Positions 11,503-23,404 of a stretch of DNA of 64,000 bases are shown piece by piece. The number at the start of each line of letters is the position of its first letter. Position 1 is the first letter of the stretch. Under the pieces are notes generated by a model. The model did no database searches, was not told where the DNA came from, and was given only the letters and a program-made list of their open reading frames with translations. The position numbers and the translations under genes are program-made. This DNA comes from Beroe forskalii. Lineage: Eukaryota; Ctenophora; Nuda; Beroida; Beroidae. The stretch is taken from NCBI GenBank assembly GCA_011033025.1, contig WFMF01000115.1, positions 372,001 to 436,000 on the forward strand. Direction: 5' to 3'.

Positions 11503-12374
11503 GGAGCTCCTAGGAGTACGAGGAGGCACACAACTCAAGACCTCCAGTCCCGTCCTGACTCCCGAGAGAATGTGAGTGATATTGTGAGTAGCCGACTGTT
11601 TCGTATTCATAAGTTTTCGATCGGCCATTTAATCAAGTGTACTTCCTAAACTCCAGTCCTTTGTATAGTTTATACTTATAACTTCCATACTGAGGTACTA
11701 TGCCGTTGATGTTTGAGAGATGCCAAGTTTCCGAACCTAGAGTAGAATAGTAGATCGTCAATTCGAAGTCTTAGTCCTTATCAATATTGGTTCGTCCTCT
11801 TACTCTCTTAGTGCTTATCAGCTGCTGAGCTGAGTTTTCTAGCTTCCTAGTATAAGTACAAGCCCTTATGGATGCCCCACCGTGGGTTTTCAAACAAACA
11901 GTACTAAAAGTAATTAGTTGTCGTTCTTCTTAATATCATCCAGATCCAATTTAAGCGGTTACATGTCGAACTCGAAGGGGTGAACATCGCAGGCCCATTT
12001 GAGACATAAAAGGCTCAAATGAGACCACACAGACCCGTTTGAGACAAAACAGGTCCATTTGAGACATCACAGGCCAATCTTGGACATTGCAGGCCCAAAT
12101 TTGAACCACCCCTTACGCCCTTTTTTTCTTCAAAAACTCCTCGGATTTCGAAATTAAAGACAAAATTTCAAAATCCAGAGAACAGCTTGTTCTAGGATGC
12201 CAGCCACCAGCGCATCCAGGAATGAAAAACCTTAACTCCTGCCATAGTTAATGAATCAGTATCGCAACAATAAAAATCTTCATAGTGGCCACTTAATGAC
12301 AATTGGTACAATTATCTATGACCTATTTGTCAATTTTTAGAGAAAGAATTTAATATAGACATTGTTTTGAACAG

Positions 12375-12486
12375 GAATGTAATATTCGGATCCCTTGGAT
12401 GGTGATACGAAGAATCAACGATACAGAGATGCTGACAGTGAAGTCTACTCTCTTCCTGGCCTTCCTTTCTCTTGCATTTTGTACAG
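12375..12486 (+). CDS. Receptor gene (left arm), exon with start codon and signal peptide
   Basis: After a TTTTGAACAG acceptor, a short 5'UTR leads to ATG at 12,429. The coding part, 12,429-12,486, gives MLTVKSTLFLAFLSLAFCT, a textbook signal peptide: Lys, a hydrophobic core, and small residues before the cut. The exon ends in phase 1 at G|GTATAT. The next compatible acceptor is at 18,208, where the codon completes as Gly (G|GT) and the reading frame stays open. Together with the downstream exons this marks a secreted or cell-surface protein. The matching right-arm exon would lie just beyond 64,000, because the right arm ends at the counterpart of about 12,519. Confidence 0.7.
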
Positions 12487-12582
12487 GTATATTCTCTGTC
12501 ACTAATTTTTCTCCCTTTTCAGTAAGTTTCAGGTGTCAGTAATGTAGCAAATTTATATCACAAATGGGGGACATATCTTTTG

Positions 12583-13002
12583 ATACCTTATTGGCCTTTA
12601 TTTAGCGGTTAGCCGGCCTTTTTTTAACCGGCCCTATGGACAAAAATTGGATCAATTTTGAACCGTTTTAACCGGCCCCTTGGACAAAAATTTTTCTGGT
12701 GGTTGCCAAATCAAGGATTTTATGCTCTGAAATGACCACTAAAAGCCCTTTATATTCAACAAATTGCATCAAAAGACACAAATCCCGGTCTAATATTATG
12801 TTTTAGGTCATTAACGTGTCATGTAATGACGCTCAAGTGAATTTAAGCCAAGTCATAAAAGTTTCATTTGACCTAAATTAATTGGCCTTTAATTTGACCG
12901 GCCCCACTTTAACCGGCCTTTTTTTAACCGGCCTTTTGGACAAAAATGTGAAAGTCGTTTTTGTCCATAAGGGCCGGTTAAATATAAAGGCCAATAAGGT
13001 AT
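12583..13002. mobile_element. MITE with ATACCTTATTGGCCTTTA termini (intron 1, left arm)
   Basis: Terminal inverted repeats ATACCTTATTGGCCTTTA. The interior is itself repetitive, with AACCGGCC and GGACAAAAAT blocks in both orientations, so the whole can fold back. The same element sits at the matching place in the right arm (63,518-63,931), so it predates the split of the two arms. Confidence 0.7.
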
Positions 13003-14170
13003 TGATTTTCACACTCTATATCTAGTTTATAAAGTTACGAGAAAACCCGTTGGGTTTTCTCTTTTTAATTGGACGTACAGTTAGTTGGACGTACAAATCA
13101 ATAAATTGAACGAAGTCATTGATGCAATTTTTTCGTTACTGGGAGTGGGGGTAGGGGTGCAACGTAACGAAATTACGAAATATATCAATATGAATAGGAT
13201 TGGAATATGAATTAAATTTAATAGATATTGCAGATTTTGCCATTGCAAATCAATGTCGAGGGCACATAACAGTAAATAAGAAGAACTCAAGAACAATGGT
13301 TTTTCAATACAAAGTTCCGATTCGGAGAAAAAATGGGCAACAGATTTGACTACAAGCTCAAAATTATCCGCATTTTTAATCTGTTTAGAACCCACCTCTA
13401 ACTTGAGTAATTATAAATTCCTCCGTTTGTCGAATCCATCGAAACTACAAATATCTTCATACGAAACAATTATCGCTGATTCTCACTATGGAATTGGAAC
13501 AAAATGTTCAAGTCTTACCTTTTCTCCTACAATAGAGATGAGATAAATAGATTTGATAGTCTTCAGTCGTAAACTCTTCACCAAACTCGAAAATTCCATT
13601 AAGAACGTAAATTATGACTTTAAACAGTGGAAACGTCTCCAAAGTACACAGTAACGAAATGGCAGAGTCTTTGTTAAAATGCACGTGCAGTTTTTCGCGC
13701 AATCACCAATTACCATAGCAACGCTCGCAACTGGTGAATTGATCCTTCAACTCGATCTTGTTTTACGCGATTCTTTTTCCAACTTTGAGCATTAATTACG
13801 GAAAATCTAAAGCCTAAATCAGAATAAAAATAATGCTTCTCTAGAGGGAATTTATTTTTCTACTATCTTGCAAAAAATCGCGGGATTTCAACTCCGTTTT
13901 TAGCCGGCGTATGGGTTGCGCTAAGCACGGTGCTTCAACTGCCTTAATCCTTTATAATAATGATAGATATGTATACATTATTTTGAAAATTAAATAGTAC
14001 TCAGTACTGTGACGGGACCATTTGAAAACCACAAGAGAATATTTCCAAAGTTCCAATTGACGAGGGTATAAAACCAACGTATGTCCCCATTAGCCAGTGA
14101 ATCTATTCTGATAATATCAGTGAAGATCTTAGCTGATTCGTTAAACACGGAAAAAACTGGGTCGTACTAG
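13003..14170. other. Intron 1 sequence, no exon seen
   Basis: Shared by both arms (right: about 62,390-63,517). Short ORFs on both strands lack recognisable domains and are broken by indels between the arms, which argues against coding function. Confidence 0.4.
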
Positions 14171-14189
14171 TGAATTTCGACGATACACC

Positions 14190-14480
14190 TGCGACACACC
14201 TGCGGCACAACTGCGACACACCTGCGACACAACTCAAACATAGGTTCTATCGTTATTGTGATACAACTACGGCACACCTGCGACATACCTACGACACACC
14301 TGCGACACACCTACGACACACCTGCGACACAACTCAAACATAGGTTCTATCGTTATTGTGATACAACTACGGCACACCTGCGACATACCTACGACACACC
14401 TGCGACACACCTACGACACACCTGCGACACAACTCAAACATAAGTTCTATTGTTATTGCGATACACCTACGACATACCTA
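14190..14480. repeat. ACACCTGCGACAC minisatellite (left arm)
   Basis: Units around CACACCTGCGACA / CACACCTACGACA, arranged in a higher-order repeat of about 100 bp with a CAAACATAGGTTCTATCG spacer. The right arm has a shorter, rearranged version at about 62,090-62,390. Confidence 0.7.
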
Positions 14481-14759
14481 CGGACGGTTACCACTAGTGG
14501 ACAGTTTAAGTTACCAGTCAGCTCAGTATACGTATGCCAATGACCCCCTGCTGACCCCTGGTGAACCCTCACTGACCCCCTACTACTGAACCAAGGTCAA
14601 CCTCAGGTGACCCCCTACTGACCAATTCCTCATCATTATTCTAACACTTATCATGACTGTTAAAAAAGTGCTTAAAATATCACTCAGCCTTATGATTACG
14701 CTTAACTCTTCAATAACCAGTCGATCCCATAACACCATAAACGCACTCAAAGTTAATAA

Positions 14760-15430
14760 GTCATATGTTAGTCAAGTCAGTCATATGTTAGTCAAGTCAG
14801 TCATTTGTTAGTCAAGTCAGTCATTTGTTAGTCAAGTCAGTCAAGTCAGTCAAGTCAGTCAAGTCAGTCAAGTCAGTCAAGTCAGTCAAGTCAGTCAAGT
14901 CAGTCAAGTCAGTCAAGTCAGTCAAGTCAGTCAAGTCAGTCAAGTCAGTCAAGTCAGTCAAGTCAGTCAAGTCAGTCAAGCGTCAGTCAAGCGTCAGTCA
15001 AGCGTCAGTCAAGTTAGTCAAGTCAGTCAAGTCAGTCAAGTCAGTCAAGTCAGTCAAGTCAGTCAAGTCAGTCAAGTCAGTCAAGTCAGTCAAGTCAGTC
15101 AAGTCAGTCAGTCAATCAGTCAGTCAAGTCAGTCAAGTCAGTCAAGTCAGTCAAGTCAGTCAAGTCAGTCAAGTCAGTCAAGTCAGTCAGTCAAGTCAGT
15201 CAAGTCAGTCAAGTCAGTCAAGTCAGTCAAGTCAGTCAGTCCAGTCAAGTCAGTCAAGTCAGTCAAGTCAGTCAAGTCAGTCAAGTCAGTCAAGTCAGTC
15301 AAGTCAGTCAAGTCAGTCAAGTCAGTCAAGTCAGTCAAGTCAGTCAAGTCAGTCAAGTCAGTCAAGTCAGTCAAGTCAGTCAAGTCAGTCAAGTCAGTCA
15401 AGTCAGTCAAGTCAGTCAAGTCAGTCAAGT
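14760..15430. repeat. AAGTCAGTCA decamer array (left arm)
   Basis: About 60 nearly perfect copies of AAGTCAGTCA, with a few GCGTCAGTCA variants near 14,975-15,015. The 219-aa ORF through it (KSVKSV / SSQSSQ) is a repeat translation, not a gene. The right-arm counterpart (61,441-61,840) has only about 12 copies plus a GC-rich block. Confidence 0.85.
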
Positions 15431-18207
15431 TGGTTGTTACCTTACGAGATATATTTAAAGTGGGACAATAATTCTGGGGATTGAATTTTTGGGGGTTCAA
15501 AATTATGGGAATTTTTTCTCGAAAATCCCCAAATTTCGATCCCAAAGTAAATAAGGGGATTTTCCCCTTTTTTCAATTTAGGGAAAATTAGGAACATTTT
15601 TTGAGCAAGTCTGAATGTCGAGCTTCTATTAAGGTTAAAAATCACAATATTAAATCATCGTTCTATTTAATCCGTCATTATATTTTTAAATCATTATACT
15701 TTAGATATTCGTAGTTTCGTTGTGGAAGACCGTGTCCAAGTTTTTGCGCCATTGAAGTGCACTGATACTCCTCCTTAAAATTCGTATTTCATGCACTGCA
15801 AAGACAAAGCTGTAAATCATTAGTGGGCCACGAATTAATTTGGGGAAAATAATGCTTGATATCGAACTTTGGGGGTACAAAAATATACAAATATGGAGTT
15901 TTTTTCCCGAAAAATCCTCAAATTACGAGCCCCATGAACATGTCTCGTAAGGTAACTGAGGTCTCCAGTTTGCAGGCCAATGCCATTGTTACCCATATGA
16001 TTTTAGATTAGAGAACTACCTTCAGATTTTCTGTTGCTCTATGCAGATCCAGCTAAACGCAGATCCGACATATCCAAATTGAACGCCCCTACAATTCAAT
16101 TTTATTTTCAGTTGTTATGTTAAGATCTTCTGACTTTCTGATTAAGGATTTTATAATATTATTAACTCCTGGATAAGGATGTTTCAGAGCTAGTTAGCCT
16201 CTAGTTACCTGTTGAGTAAATGGGAATTCAGTAGCTGGAAGTAGGCTGAGTTAACGGCGTGAATAACTGCATACCAATTTCTATTTCCTCCTTCGGTCGA
16301 TCATGAGACCATATTAGATTCGTTTTCCGACTTTCCGTTATTCTGATGAAAGAAACATGTGCGAGGCGAACCAACTACTCAGAGTTAACTTTTGAGGGAT
16401 ACGGGAACGAAAATGATAGGTTCACCATCCATTATTCGTTTATCATATGGAAAACAGAAATAAACAAAGAAGTTTGTTTACAGTACTGGAAGAATATTTA
16501 CAAACTTTAATATCTTTATTCTTTCAGCATGAAATCATACTTGAAATCATCAACCCTCTGGAGCTACTCAACTATCAGTGATTGAGTGAAACATTTCCTT
16601 ATTCTATCTTTCTACCATAAATACGAATTGTTGAATATAAACTCCCCGTGACTGGCATAGGGGACAAGCTGAGATTTGCAGGTCGCAGGATCGATAGAGA
16701 AAGTTGTAATATTTCCTTAAGTCCTAATGCCTGAGCCCCTAACCTCAGAACTTATGAAATTGCAAGCTAGCGAACAATGTGTGATATAGTGATTGTGACT
16801 TCAATCAGCCAGAATAGGTTATAGGGCAGGTAAAATAGTCTGAAAAGGAATTCCTTTGCGACATAATATAACACCCTACCTTAGGAGGTTTATTTTAATG
16901 GTTGTAATTTAGTAATTTGGGGATTTTTCAGAAAAATCCGTATTTTTTCACACACCATGACAGTTCAAAATGACGTCATTATCATATCGATAGAGAAAGT
17001 TGTAATATTTCCTTAAGTCCTAATGCCTGAGCCCGTAACCTCTGAAATTGCAAGCTAGCGAACAATGTGTGAATCAGCCGGAATAGGTTATAGGGCTGCA
17101 AGATGCCCTTCTTTTTTAAGTTTTTAGAAGGTAAAATAGTCTGAAAATGAATTCCTTTGCGACATTATATGACATATTTTACACACTACCTCAAAATGAC
17201 GTCATTGTCATACGAAGTTAACAAGAGTAATGACTTAAACAAGAATTGCGCCTGCAGGCGCATTTCTTGTGCCGTTTTTAACCGTATGCAGGCGCTTAAT
17301 TTCCTGTTCCCTGGGGCTGGTATTAAAAAACGCCGTCATTTGAGCGTCGACCATTGACCGTCTCGCTTACTGATTTGATTAGTTGACGATTAAACGCTTT
17401 ATCTATCAAGTGTCACATTGCAATACTATAACATCATTGAATCAATTTTATAAATGTTCCATTCGTAAGTATCAACTGAAAACAATAATTGCGCTTGTTT
17501 TCTTTAACCTCGGCGAGTGCATTAATTTCATGAAACAATAAAGGTCGTTCGTGTTCACAAGTCGCACGTGCATTTCACGGCGCGCGCAAATTAATAAAAC
17601 ACCTGCCATGTTCTGTTTGCGCGCGTACGCATTCCTTCTTGGTTGTTTCCTTTTGAGTTTTGTGCGACGCCTTGCGTATTCACATCAAGCGTTGCGCATT
17701 ATCAAGCGTTTCCATTATCAAGCGTTGCCATTGATGAACTAACTTAAAGCCAGGACGCCAGTTACACGCCAGTATATGCTTATATTATGATCTGATGCTG
17801 GCGTGCTAGTGGAGTCCTGAATCCTGGCTTTGAGTTAGTTTAGACTGGCGTGATACTGGCGTGCTGCTGGCGCGGTACTGGCGTGATACTAACGTGCTGC
17901 TGGCGCGGTACTGGCGTGCTACTAGCGTGGTATTGGCGTTGCACTGTTACGATGCTGGCGTGATAATGGCGTAGACGGATCGCTTAATTTACCAACTTTC
18001 ACCAGCAAGATTAATTGAAAAGGCTAATAAAAATTACAAATTTTTCTAAATGTGAAATTCGCTACGTTATCAAAGTGATTTATCAAAATACGTACCTAGT
18101 TCACTGACTACCTAAGTTTCGTATCGTCGTTTTCTAGTTTTTCTATATCATGGGACTCTTTATCCAACGATCCGTGAAATAAGTGGACTCAATCCAATTA
18201 TTCACAG
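15431..18207. other. Intron 1 sequence of the left-arm gene, no exon seen
   Basis: Matches the right arm from 61,440 down to about 59,870, then from about 52,530 to 51,690. A local tandem duplication in the left arm repeats ATAGAGAAAGTTGTAATATT near 16,697 and 16,990. Between about 17,240 and 17,740 the left arm has about 500 bp that replaces the 7.3-kb exon block of the right arm. Confidence 0.5.
17755..17990. repeat. CTGGCGTGATA-type minisatellite (intron, left arm)
   Basis: Imperfect units such as CTGGCGTGATA and CTGGCGCGGTA. The right-arm counterpart is at about 52,240-52,580 in reverse complement, with different copy number. Confidence 0.65.
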
Positions 18208-18294
18208 GTGCAACAGGAAGGGAGAAAGTGTACACGACCCGAGAAATTGGTTCAGCTGAGATACCGTGCAACTTGACTGTCACCATGGCAACAG
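18208..18294 (+). CDS. Receptor gene (left arm), first Ig-like module, exon a
   Basis: 87-nt exon after TATTCACAG, phase 1 in and out. It encodes A-T-G-R-E-K-V-Y-T-T-R-E-I-G-S-A-E-I-P-C-N-L-T-V-T-M-A-T, compatible with the first strands of an Ig V-like fold (B-strand Cys in E-I-P-C-N-L). The right-arm copy (51,599-51,685) is identical in sequence. It splices to 22,035, bridging the nested mobile element. The donor ACAG|GTTCGT is weak. Confidence 0.62.
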
Positions 18295-18887
18295 GTTCGT
18301 CGTCTCATTTTCTCATCAGTGTAACATACCTACTTACCTACTAGACTGGCAAAATGATAGCTGGATAAATACTGGATTGTTTTGCCTGAATTATTTTCAT
18401 GATTGAGTATGAATTTCTCCATGAAGATCAAAGTGATGACGATAAACGTTGTGTTTATTTCTTTATTTATTTGTACAGGGTTGGTAATAAGTCGGCACCC
18501 CCCTCGTGCAGCCAAAACCATAGAAGTTGGCAACAAATCATTTGGTACAGTTTTACTTTGATCCATTCCGATTGGATTTGAGTGTGAAAAATAAATCTCC
18601 AAAAGCAAAATATTTTATGAAGGAGCAATTTGGAAAGTGGCCAAAAACACTGAATTTTGCTTATTTAGGCTTTATTTTTGGCATTTTTAATCCCGTTTTT
18701 TGCTTTTTATTGAATTTTTGACATACATTCATTAAAATTTGTGTCAATTTGTGATTTATGATGAAAATTTATGTTGTAAAAGAATTTATGGTTAATATTT
18801 GGTCTAAACAGCCTAAAATAAGCAAAATGCATGGTTGGATATCAATTCTGGACTCACGCCTCTAGCCAAAACAGTGAAAGATGTAGA

Positions 18888-18953
18888 CTTAGCTAAGACA
18901 TCAAGAACCTATAAAAAGTATATAATATTAGTAATCAATATAATATTATAACA
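18888..18953 (-). repeat. LTR-like repeat, 3' copy, with polypurine tract
   Basis: A 66-bp repeat that begins TGTTATAATATTA on the minus strand and ends CTTAGCTAAG. It is immediately preceded on that strand by AAAAAAGGGGC, a good polypurine tract, as expected at the 3' LTR of a gypsy element. The matching copy is at 21,543-21,608. The shared length is very short for an LTR, so truncation is likely. Confidence 0.5.
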
Positions 18954-19393
18954 TGCCCCTTTTTTAAAGCTTTATATCACCCTATCTTTCCCTCCGAATA
19001 AATATAAAATATAAAAAGCCGCGCAGTGCGCACACTAATATAAACGTAACGACGCTAAGCAGCCCGGCTGAAAACAAATCTACAAATTCTTTAATTTAAA
19101 CTCACGTGCGCGCAACTAGCACTATGGAAAATCCTTGCGCCATACGCAGAATAATTGCGCCAGCACATAAAAAGATAAATCCATTAAAAAGATTGAAATG
19201 AGTCTTATCGCATCTTATCAAACTTATCTCATTCATTATCATTATCTGTGTGTACACACACAAATCCATTTCATTTAACAAATGCTTTGCACACAATATA
19301 ATCTTGAAATATACACAAATTCGTAAAAAACATAAAAATCATGAATTGTCTCATTTAGTAAAAACAAAATGTGTCACGTAAAAATGGTAAAAA

Positions 19394-21508
19394 TTACTTC
19401 TTTTGATTTCTAATTCTCTCGGACCTACGAGGAATTACGTCAACTACTTGGTTCTTAAGACGTTCAGATCGCCTTAATGGTGCTTTGTTTTCTACCTTGG
19501 AATCAGGACGGGGATTGGGTTTGGCACTTGGGGTAGGGTTACTCAGGGCGGGTTGAACTGTCTGAGGAATGGGAGTGGTATGTGGGGTCGGGGTTACTAG
19601 CGGTAAAACATCTTCGGGCGGAACAGTACTGTGTGACTTTCTCGTCTTGTCAGCAAGTAACAGAGAACTGTTGCGTCTGATTATGTTACCGTATGAGTTT
19701 ACTAACTCATAAGACCTACGGGAGTTATCAACTGCACGAATAATTTGGCCTGGATTCCATTGTTTGCTGTTAAGATTATCACGGTAGCGAACAAGATCAC
19801 CATTTTTAAACAAGCTTCTCTCGTTAACAGCATTTCTATCATAGTACATTTTAGCACGTTCTTGTGCAGCTGTTAAACTAGTACGATTAACATTATCATT
19901 AAGTGTATCCAATGTGTTAGGTTTACAAGGTAACTTAGTTCTCAATGATCTATTCATTAACAACATGGCAGGACTATCTATGTCACTACTGAGAGGAGTA
20001 TTACGATACTGTAACATAGCTAATTCTAAATCACTACCATCTTCATGACATTTGTAAATAATATTTTTAATATGCTGGATTTTACGTTCTACTTGGCCAT
20101 TACTCTTAGGATATCCAGCTGAGGAAAACACATGATTAAATTCGTACTCTTTACAAAACTTGTCAAACTGTGAACTTGTGTAAATGGGATCACCATCAGA
20201 AAACACTGTTTCCGGAATTCCAAAACGTGAAAACACAAGCTTCAAATGTTTGATGACATCTTTAGACTGCGCATTGAGTGGTACTTTAGATAACTCAATC
20301 CACTTGCTAAAAAAGTCAACAATCAGTTGATATCTAAATCCGCAAACTTTGAACAAATCAATGGCAACCTTTTGCCAAGCTCTGCTTGGAACCTCGTGAG
20401 GTTGAAGCGGCTCTCGCGACGGACGATTCCTGCGCAACAAACAAGGTTCACAGCCGTCAACAATCTTGTCTATGTCAGCATTCATGCCGTTCCAGTAGAC
20501 CGACTTACGTGCTAACATTTTACATCGCTCTCTGCCTTGATGGCCCTCGTGGATGCGATTTAAAATCTCAGTACGTAAAGATCTGGGAATAACAATCCTG
20601 TCCAGGTACAAAATAAGACCTTCGAGATAAACAAGATTCGCACGCACATTCCAGTAGAGCTTAGCATCCTCGTTGCAGTCAGAAACTTTGTCAGGCCATC
20701 CGTTATGAATGTAAAACTTCACCTTACACAAAGTGCTATCAGATTCAGTTTCTCGTTTTATCTTGTCACGCATGTAATCTGAACAGTTAATGTTCCTAAT
20801 AACCGCATGGATCATTACATTAGCCTCATTCTCTAACACACGTTCGGAGTCTGTCTGTTCATTGTCAGGTACGTACGCCCTACTTAGCATGTCAGGTATG
20901 AACAGATACTTACCGGGAACGTAGTTGAGCTTCAGGTTGTATCTCTGCAGTCGTAGTAAGAGTCTTTGGATCCGCACAGGAGCTGTGTTGATTGGCTTCT
21001 TCAAGCAACTCAGAAGTGGCTTGTGATCCGTCATGACATTCACTTCTTTTCCATAGATGTATTGGCTGAAACGCTCAGCGCCAAATACAATCGAGAGTAG
21101 CTCCTTTTCCATCTGGGAGTAAGCTTTCTGTGTCTCCGTCAGTGACCTCGATGCATACGCTATCGGACGATTCTCCTGCATGATACAGGCTCCAAGACCA
21201 CAGCTTGAGGCGTCACAAGCCAGGGTTATGTCTTTCTTCACATCATAAAATCCAAGCACAGGAGAATTGGTTAACACTTTCTTGACATCCTCCAGAGCCT
21301 TGTCTTGCTCGTGGGACCATGAGAAGTGTACATTCTTCACCAACAGCTGTCTGATCGGTCCAGTGAGGTCACTCATGTTGGGTATGTACTTCGACAGGAA
21401 GTTCAGCGAGCCCAACAGTCTTTGTACTCCAGCTTTATCTTCAGGTTTCGGCATCTTGAGAATGTCTGAGACTTTGTCTGGATCAATCTTTCCCACTCCT
21501 GACACCAT
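19394..21508 (-). CDS. pol: Ty3/gypsy pol polyprotein: end of RT, RNase H, integrase (5'-truncated element)
   Basis: 704-codon open frame. Residues 1-60 are the reverse transcriptase thumb/connection (I-D-P-D-K-V-S-D-I-L-K-M-P, L-L-G-S-L-N-F-L-S-K-Y-I). RNase H follows near 90-210 (L-A-C-D-A-S-S-C-G-L-G-A, then Q-M-E-K-E-L-L-S-I-V, then M-T-D-H-K-P-L). Next is an HHCC-type zinc finger (H-E-G-H ... C-E-P-C) and an integrase core with A-I-D-L-F, F-S-D-G-D-P-I-Y and N-G-Q-V-E-R-K: the D,D,E triad, with DGDP where DNGP is usual. A basic tail follows. Gag, protease and the RT palm are missing. The frame is long and intact, so insertion or decay is recent. It lies antisense in an intron of the receptor gene. 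Confidence 0.88.
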   Translation of the reverse strand: MVSGVGKIDPDKVSDILKMPKPEDKAGVQRLLGSLNFLSKYIPNMSDLTGPIRQLLVKNVHFSWSHEQDKALEDVKKVLTNSPVLGFYDVKKDITLACDASSCGLGACIMQENRPIAYASRSLTETQKAYSQMEKELLSIVFGAERFSQYIYGKEVNVMTDHKPLLSCLKKPINTAPVRIQRLLLRLQRYNLKLNYVPGKYLFIPDMLSRAYVPDNEQTDSERVLENEANVMIHAVIRNINCSDYMRDKIKRETESDSTLCKVKFYIHNGWPDKVSDCNEDAKLYWNVRANLVYLEGLILYLDRIVIPRSLRTEILNRIHEGHQGRERCKMLARKSVYWNGMNADIDKIVDGCEPCLLRRNRPSREPLQPHEVPSRAWQKVAIDLFKVCGFRYQLIVDFFSKWIELSKVPLNAQSKDVIKHLKLVFSRFGIPETVFSDGDPIYTSSQFDKFCKEYEFNHVFSSAGYPKSNGQVERKIQHIKNIIYKCHEDGSDLELAMLQYRNTPLSSDIDSPAMLLMNRSLRTKLPCKPNTLDTLNDNVNRTSLTAAQERAKMYYDRNAVNERSLFKNGDLVRYRDNLNSKQWNPGQIIRAVDNSRRSYELVNSYGNIIRRNSSLLLADKTRKSHSTVPPEDVLPLVTPTPHTTPIPQTVQPALSNPTPSAKPNPRPDSKVENKAPLRRSERLKNQVVDVIPRRSERIRNQKK

Positions 21509-21542
21509 ATTCTGGTAGGGTATAGTGGGTAGAAGGGAAACA

Positions 21543-21608
21543 CTTAGCTAAGACATCAAGAACCTATAAAAAGTATATAATATTAGTAATCAATATAATA
21601 TTATAACA
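21543..21608 (-). repeat. LTR-like repeat, 5' copy
   Basis: Second copy of the 66-bp repeat seen at 18,888-18,953, same orientation. The pol frame starts only about 35 bp downstream, so the leader, gag and most of RT were deleted between this repeat and pol. Confidence 0.5.
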
Positions 21609-22034
21609 TCTTTGAAGAAGGAAAAAGTGGTAACATCATCAAAATAGCAAGAAATGTTTATGAAGGAGCACTCTTCAAAAGTGACAAAATCTTGACGAAC
21701 AGGACACTTTTTAAAGGTGCTCCTTCACAAATATCTTTTTATTTTTTGATGATGTTACCACATTTTTCTTTTACTAAAAGGTGGCTTTGGATAAATTGAA
21801 AAGGAAAAGTCTCTATCTTCAACCGTTTTGGCTGGAGGCAGGGACTCAGGCTCCAAACCAATCGCATTAGATCAATCTAAAACTGTGCCAAATGATTTGT
21901 TGTCAACTACTGTGGTTTTGGCTGCAGAGGGGGGGGGGGGTGCCGACTTATTACCAACCCTGTACATTCTTGATAATTATACCTATGGTTATATTATTTT
22001 ACTGAAAGAAGGTGCGTTTACCCGTCCATTGCAG

Positions 22035-22142
22035 ATGAGTCGCCTACAGTTTTAGTTGGGTGGTACATGCAGGAAGCAGACTCTTGGAGGGATCTAGCCG
22101 GTGTTCCTGGCTACACTGTCAACACTGTCATTGACACTGCTG
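22035..22142 (+). CDS. Receptor gene (left arm), first Ig-like module, exon b
   Basis: 108-nt exon after CCGTCCATTGCAG, phase 1 in and out, donor G|GTGAGT. Encodes D-E-S-P-T-V-L-V-G-W-Y-M-Q-E-A-D-S-W-R-D-L-A-G then Y-T-V-N-T-V-I-D-T-A. The W-Y-M-Q suits the C strand of a V-like Ig fold after the Cys in exon a. No clear F-strand Cys follows, so the fold is tentative. The right-arm copy (51,221-51,328) differs by one silent and one Pro/Ser change. Confidence 0.65.
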
Positions 22143-22631
22143 GTGAGTGGGGAATTCTTCTGGTCCTATTCTTAACGGCACGTATGAAAGGGCCTTCTTC
22201 TCTTCCTACTTTCATATCTTCCCCTGACTTGCCAATAATCTTAGTTTCAGAAATATTCAAATCTGCTATGCAATGAGTAAATGTTGACTCTTGATGAATC
22301 ATGAATTGGAATTCAAAAATTGACAGAGAAAAATTGAAGAAGATCGGACTGAATTCGGAACTCTTTACTTTTTTACTCCTTTTCTAGTTTACTGTAGTCA
22401 AGCACGCAGGGCAGGCCTTGAATTACCCTCCACGATAACAAAACGGTCAGGTTGGAATAAACCTCTTGCCTAGCCAGTTAACATTACGTCATTACATAAG
22501 CTTTAAAACCGGGACAAGAGTAATTCTTTATGGTATTTAATGTCATGTAATCAAATGACGAGATGAAATTAGATTTGATTATGAAATAAAATTTTAGCGA
22601 AGCGAATCTTTTATTTCCTGCATAAAGATTA

Positions 22632-23404
22632 CCTTAGTGGTAGAAATTAAGAAGTGTACTATTTAAGGTAGTAAGCAATTTTACTGTCTTAAATAGTACA
22701 CTCCTTAAATTCTACGAATCTTAATTTCTACATACCGTAATTTGTACAACACCAAAATTTTAGAAAATTTTGTTAAAGTTAAGATTTGTACATCTCTACC
22801 TATCTTTTCTTTCACTACAATATTAAGGCATTATATTTTCTCTCAGTCTCAATACAGGTTCAGAATTTTTCAGCGAAAGTATCAGTGCAGACAAAATCAA
22901 ATTTGATATGATAAACAATTATCAATGGATGAAAATTATAGGCATTTCTTCGGCCTTTACGTCTTCCTGCACATCTTCCATATCTTCCACCTCAAGCCCA
23001 ATAAAACCATCTTCGATATCTTCGATGTTTTCATCAGGAAACAAGGCCTTCAAAATTTCAGCAGAATCATTGGCCAATCTTTCATCAAACGGAGGCAGTG
23101 AAACATTGCAAAGAACATGGTATTGACTCTAGGATGCTCATTGACTCGTTTGCTAATCTGTTTCTCTAGAACGCCTAGCTTTACTTTTGTCTATATTTCA
23201 TAGATCCCAAATAAATTGAATTCAATGGAAAAATCTGCCCTCTTCTTGTTTTCACATCGGTATTTTTGGTTGAAAATTGGTGAAACGACGTGAAATTTAG
23301 TCCTAGAATTGCCTGATTTTTGTGGAAATTTTACTGCCTTAATTAGTACACTTCTTAATTAGTACGTCCTTAATAAATACACATCTTAATTTCTACCACT
23401 AAGG
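22632..23404. mobile_element. 773-bp DNA transposon remnant, left arm only
   Basis: Termini CCTTAGTGGTAGAAATTAAG and reverse complement, flanked by TA (22,630-22,631; 23,405-23,406). The right arm shows the empty site (single TA near 50,670). The minus strand from about 23,125 to 22,925 reads P-P-F-D-E-R-L-A-N-D-S-A-E-I-L then an acidic tail (N-I-E-D-I-E-D-G-F-I-G-L-E) to a stop. I infer this to be the C-terminal tail of a pogo/Tigger-type transposase, so this is an internally deleted copy. Confidence 0.68.

Larger units (their letters stand above)
18476..21962. mobile_element. Nested transposon, left arm only: TA-flanked inverted-repeat element containing a Ty3/gypsy fragment
   Basis: Ends CAGGGTTGGTAATAAGTCGG and its reverse complement, continuing as inverted repeats of about 110 bp (18,476-18,585 against 21,850-21,962). 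TA dinucleotides flank both ends (18,474-18,475; 21,963-21,964). The right arm (about 51,380-51,450) lacks the whole element although its flanks are alignable. A gypsy pol and short LTR-like repeats lie inside, so a retroelement inserted into an older DNA transposon. Confidence 0.72.

Noticed and set aside
14825-15484. 219-codon ORF of K-S-V and S-S-Q repeats
   Set aside because: Pure translation of the AAGTCAGTCA decamer array; the copy number is very different in the other arm.
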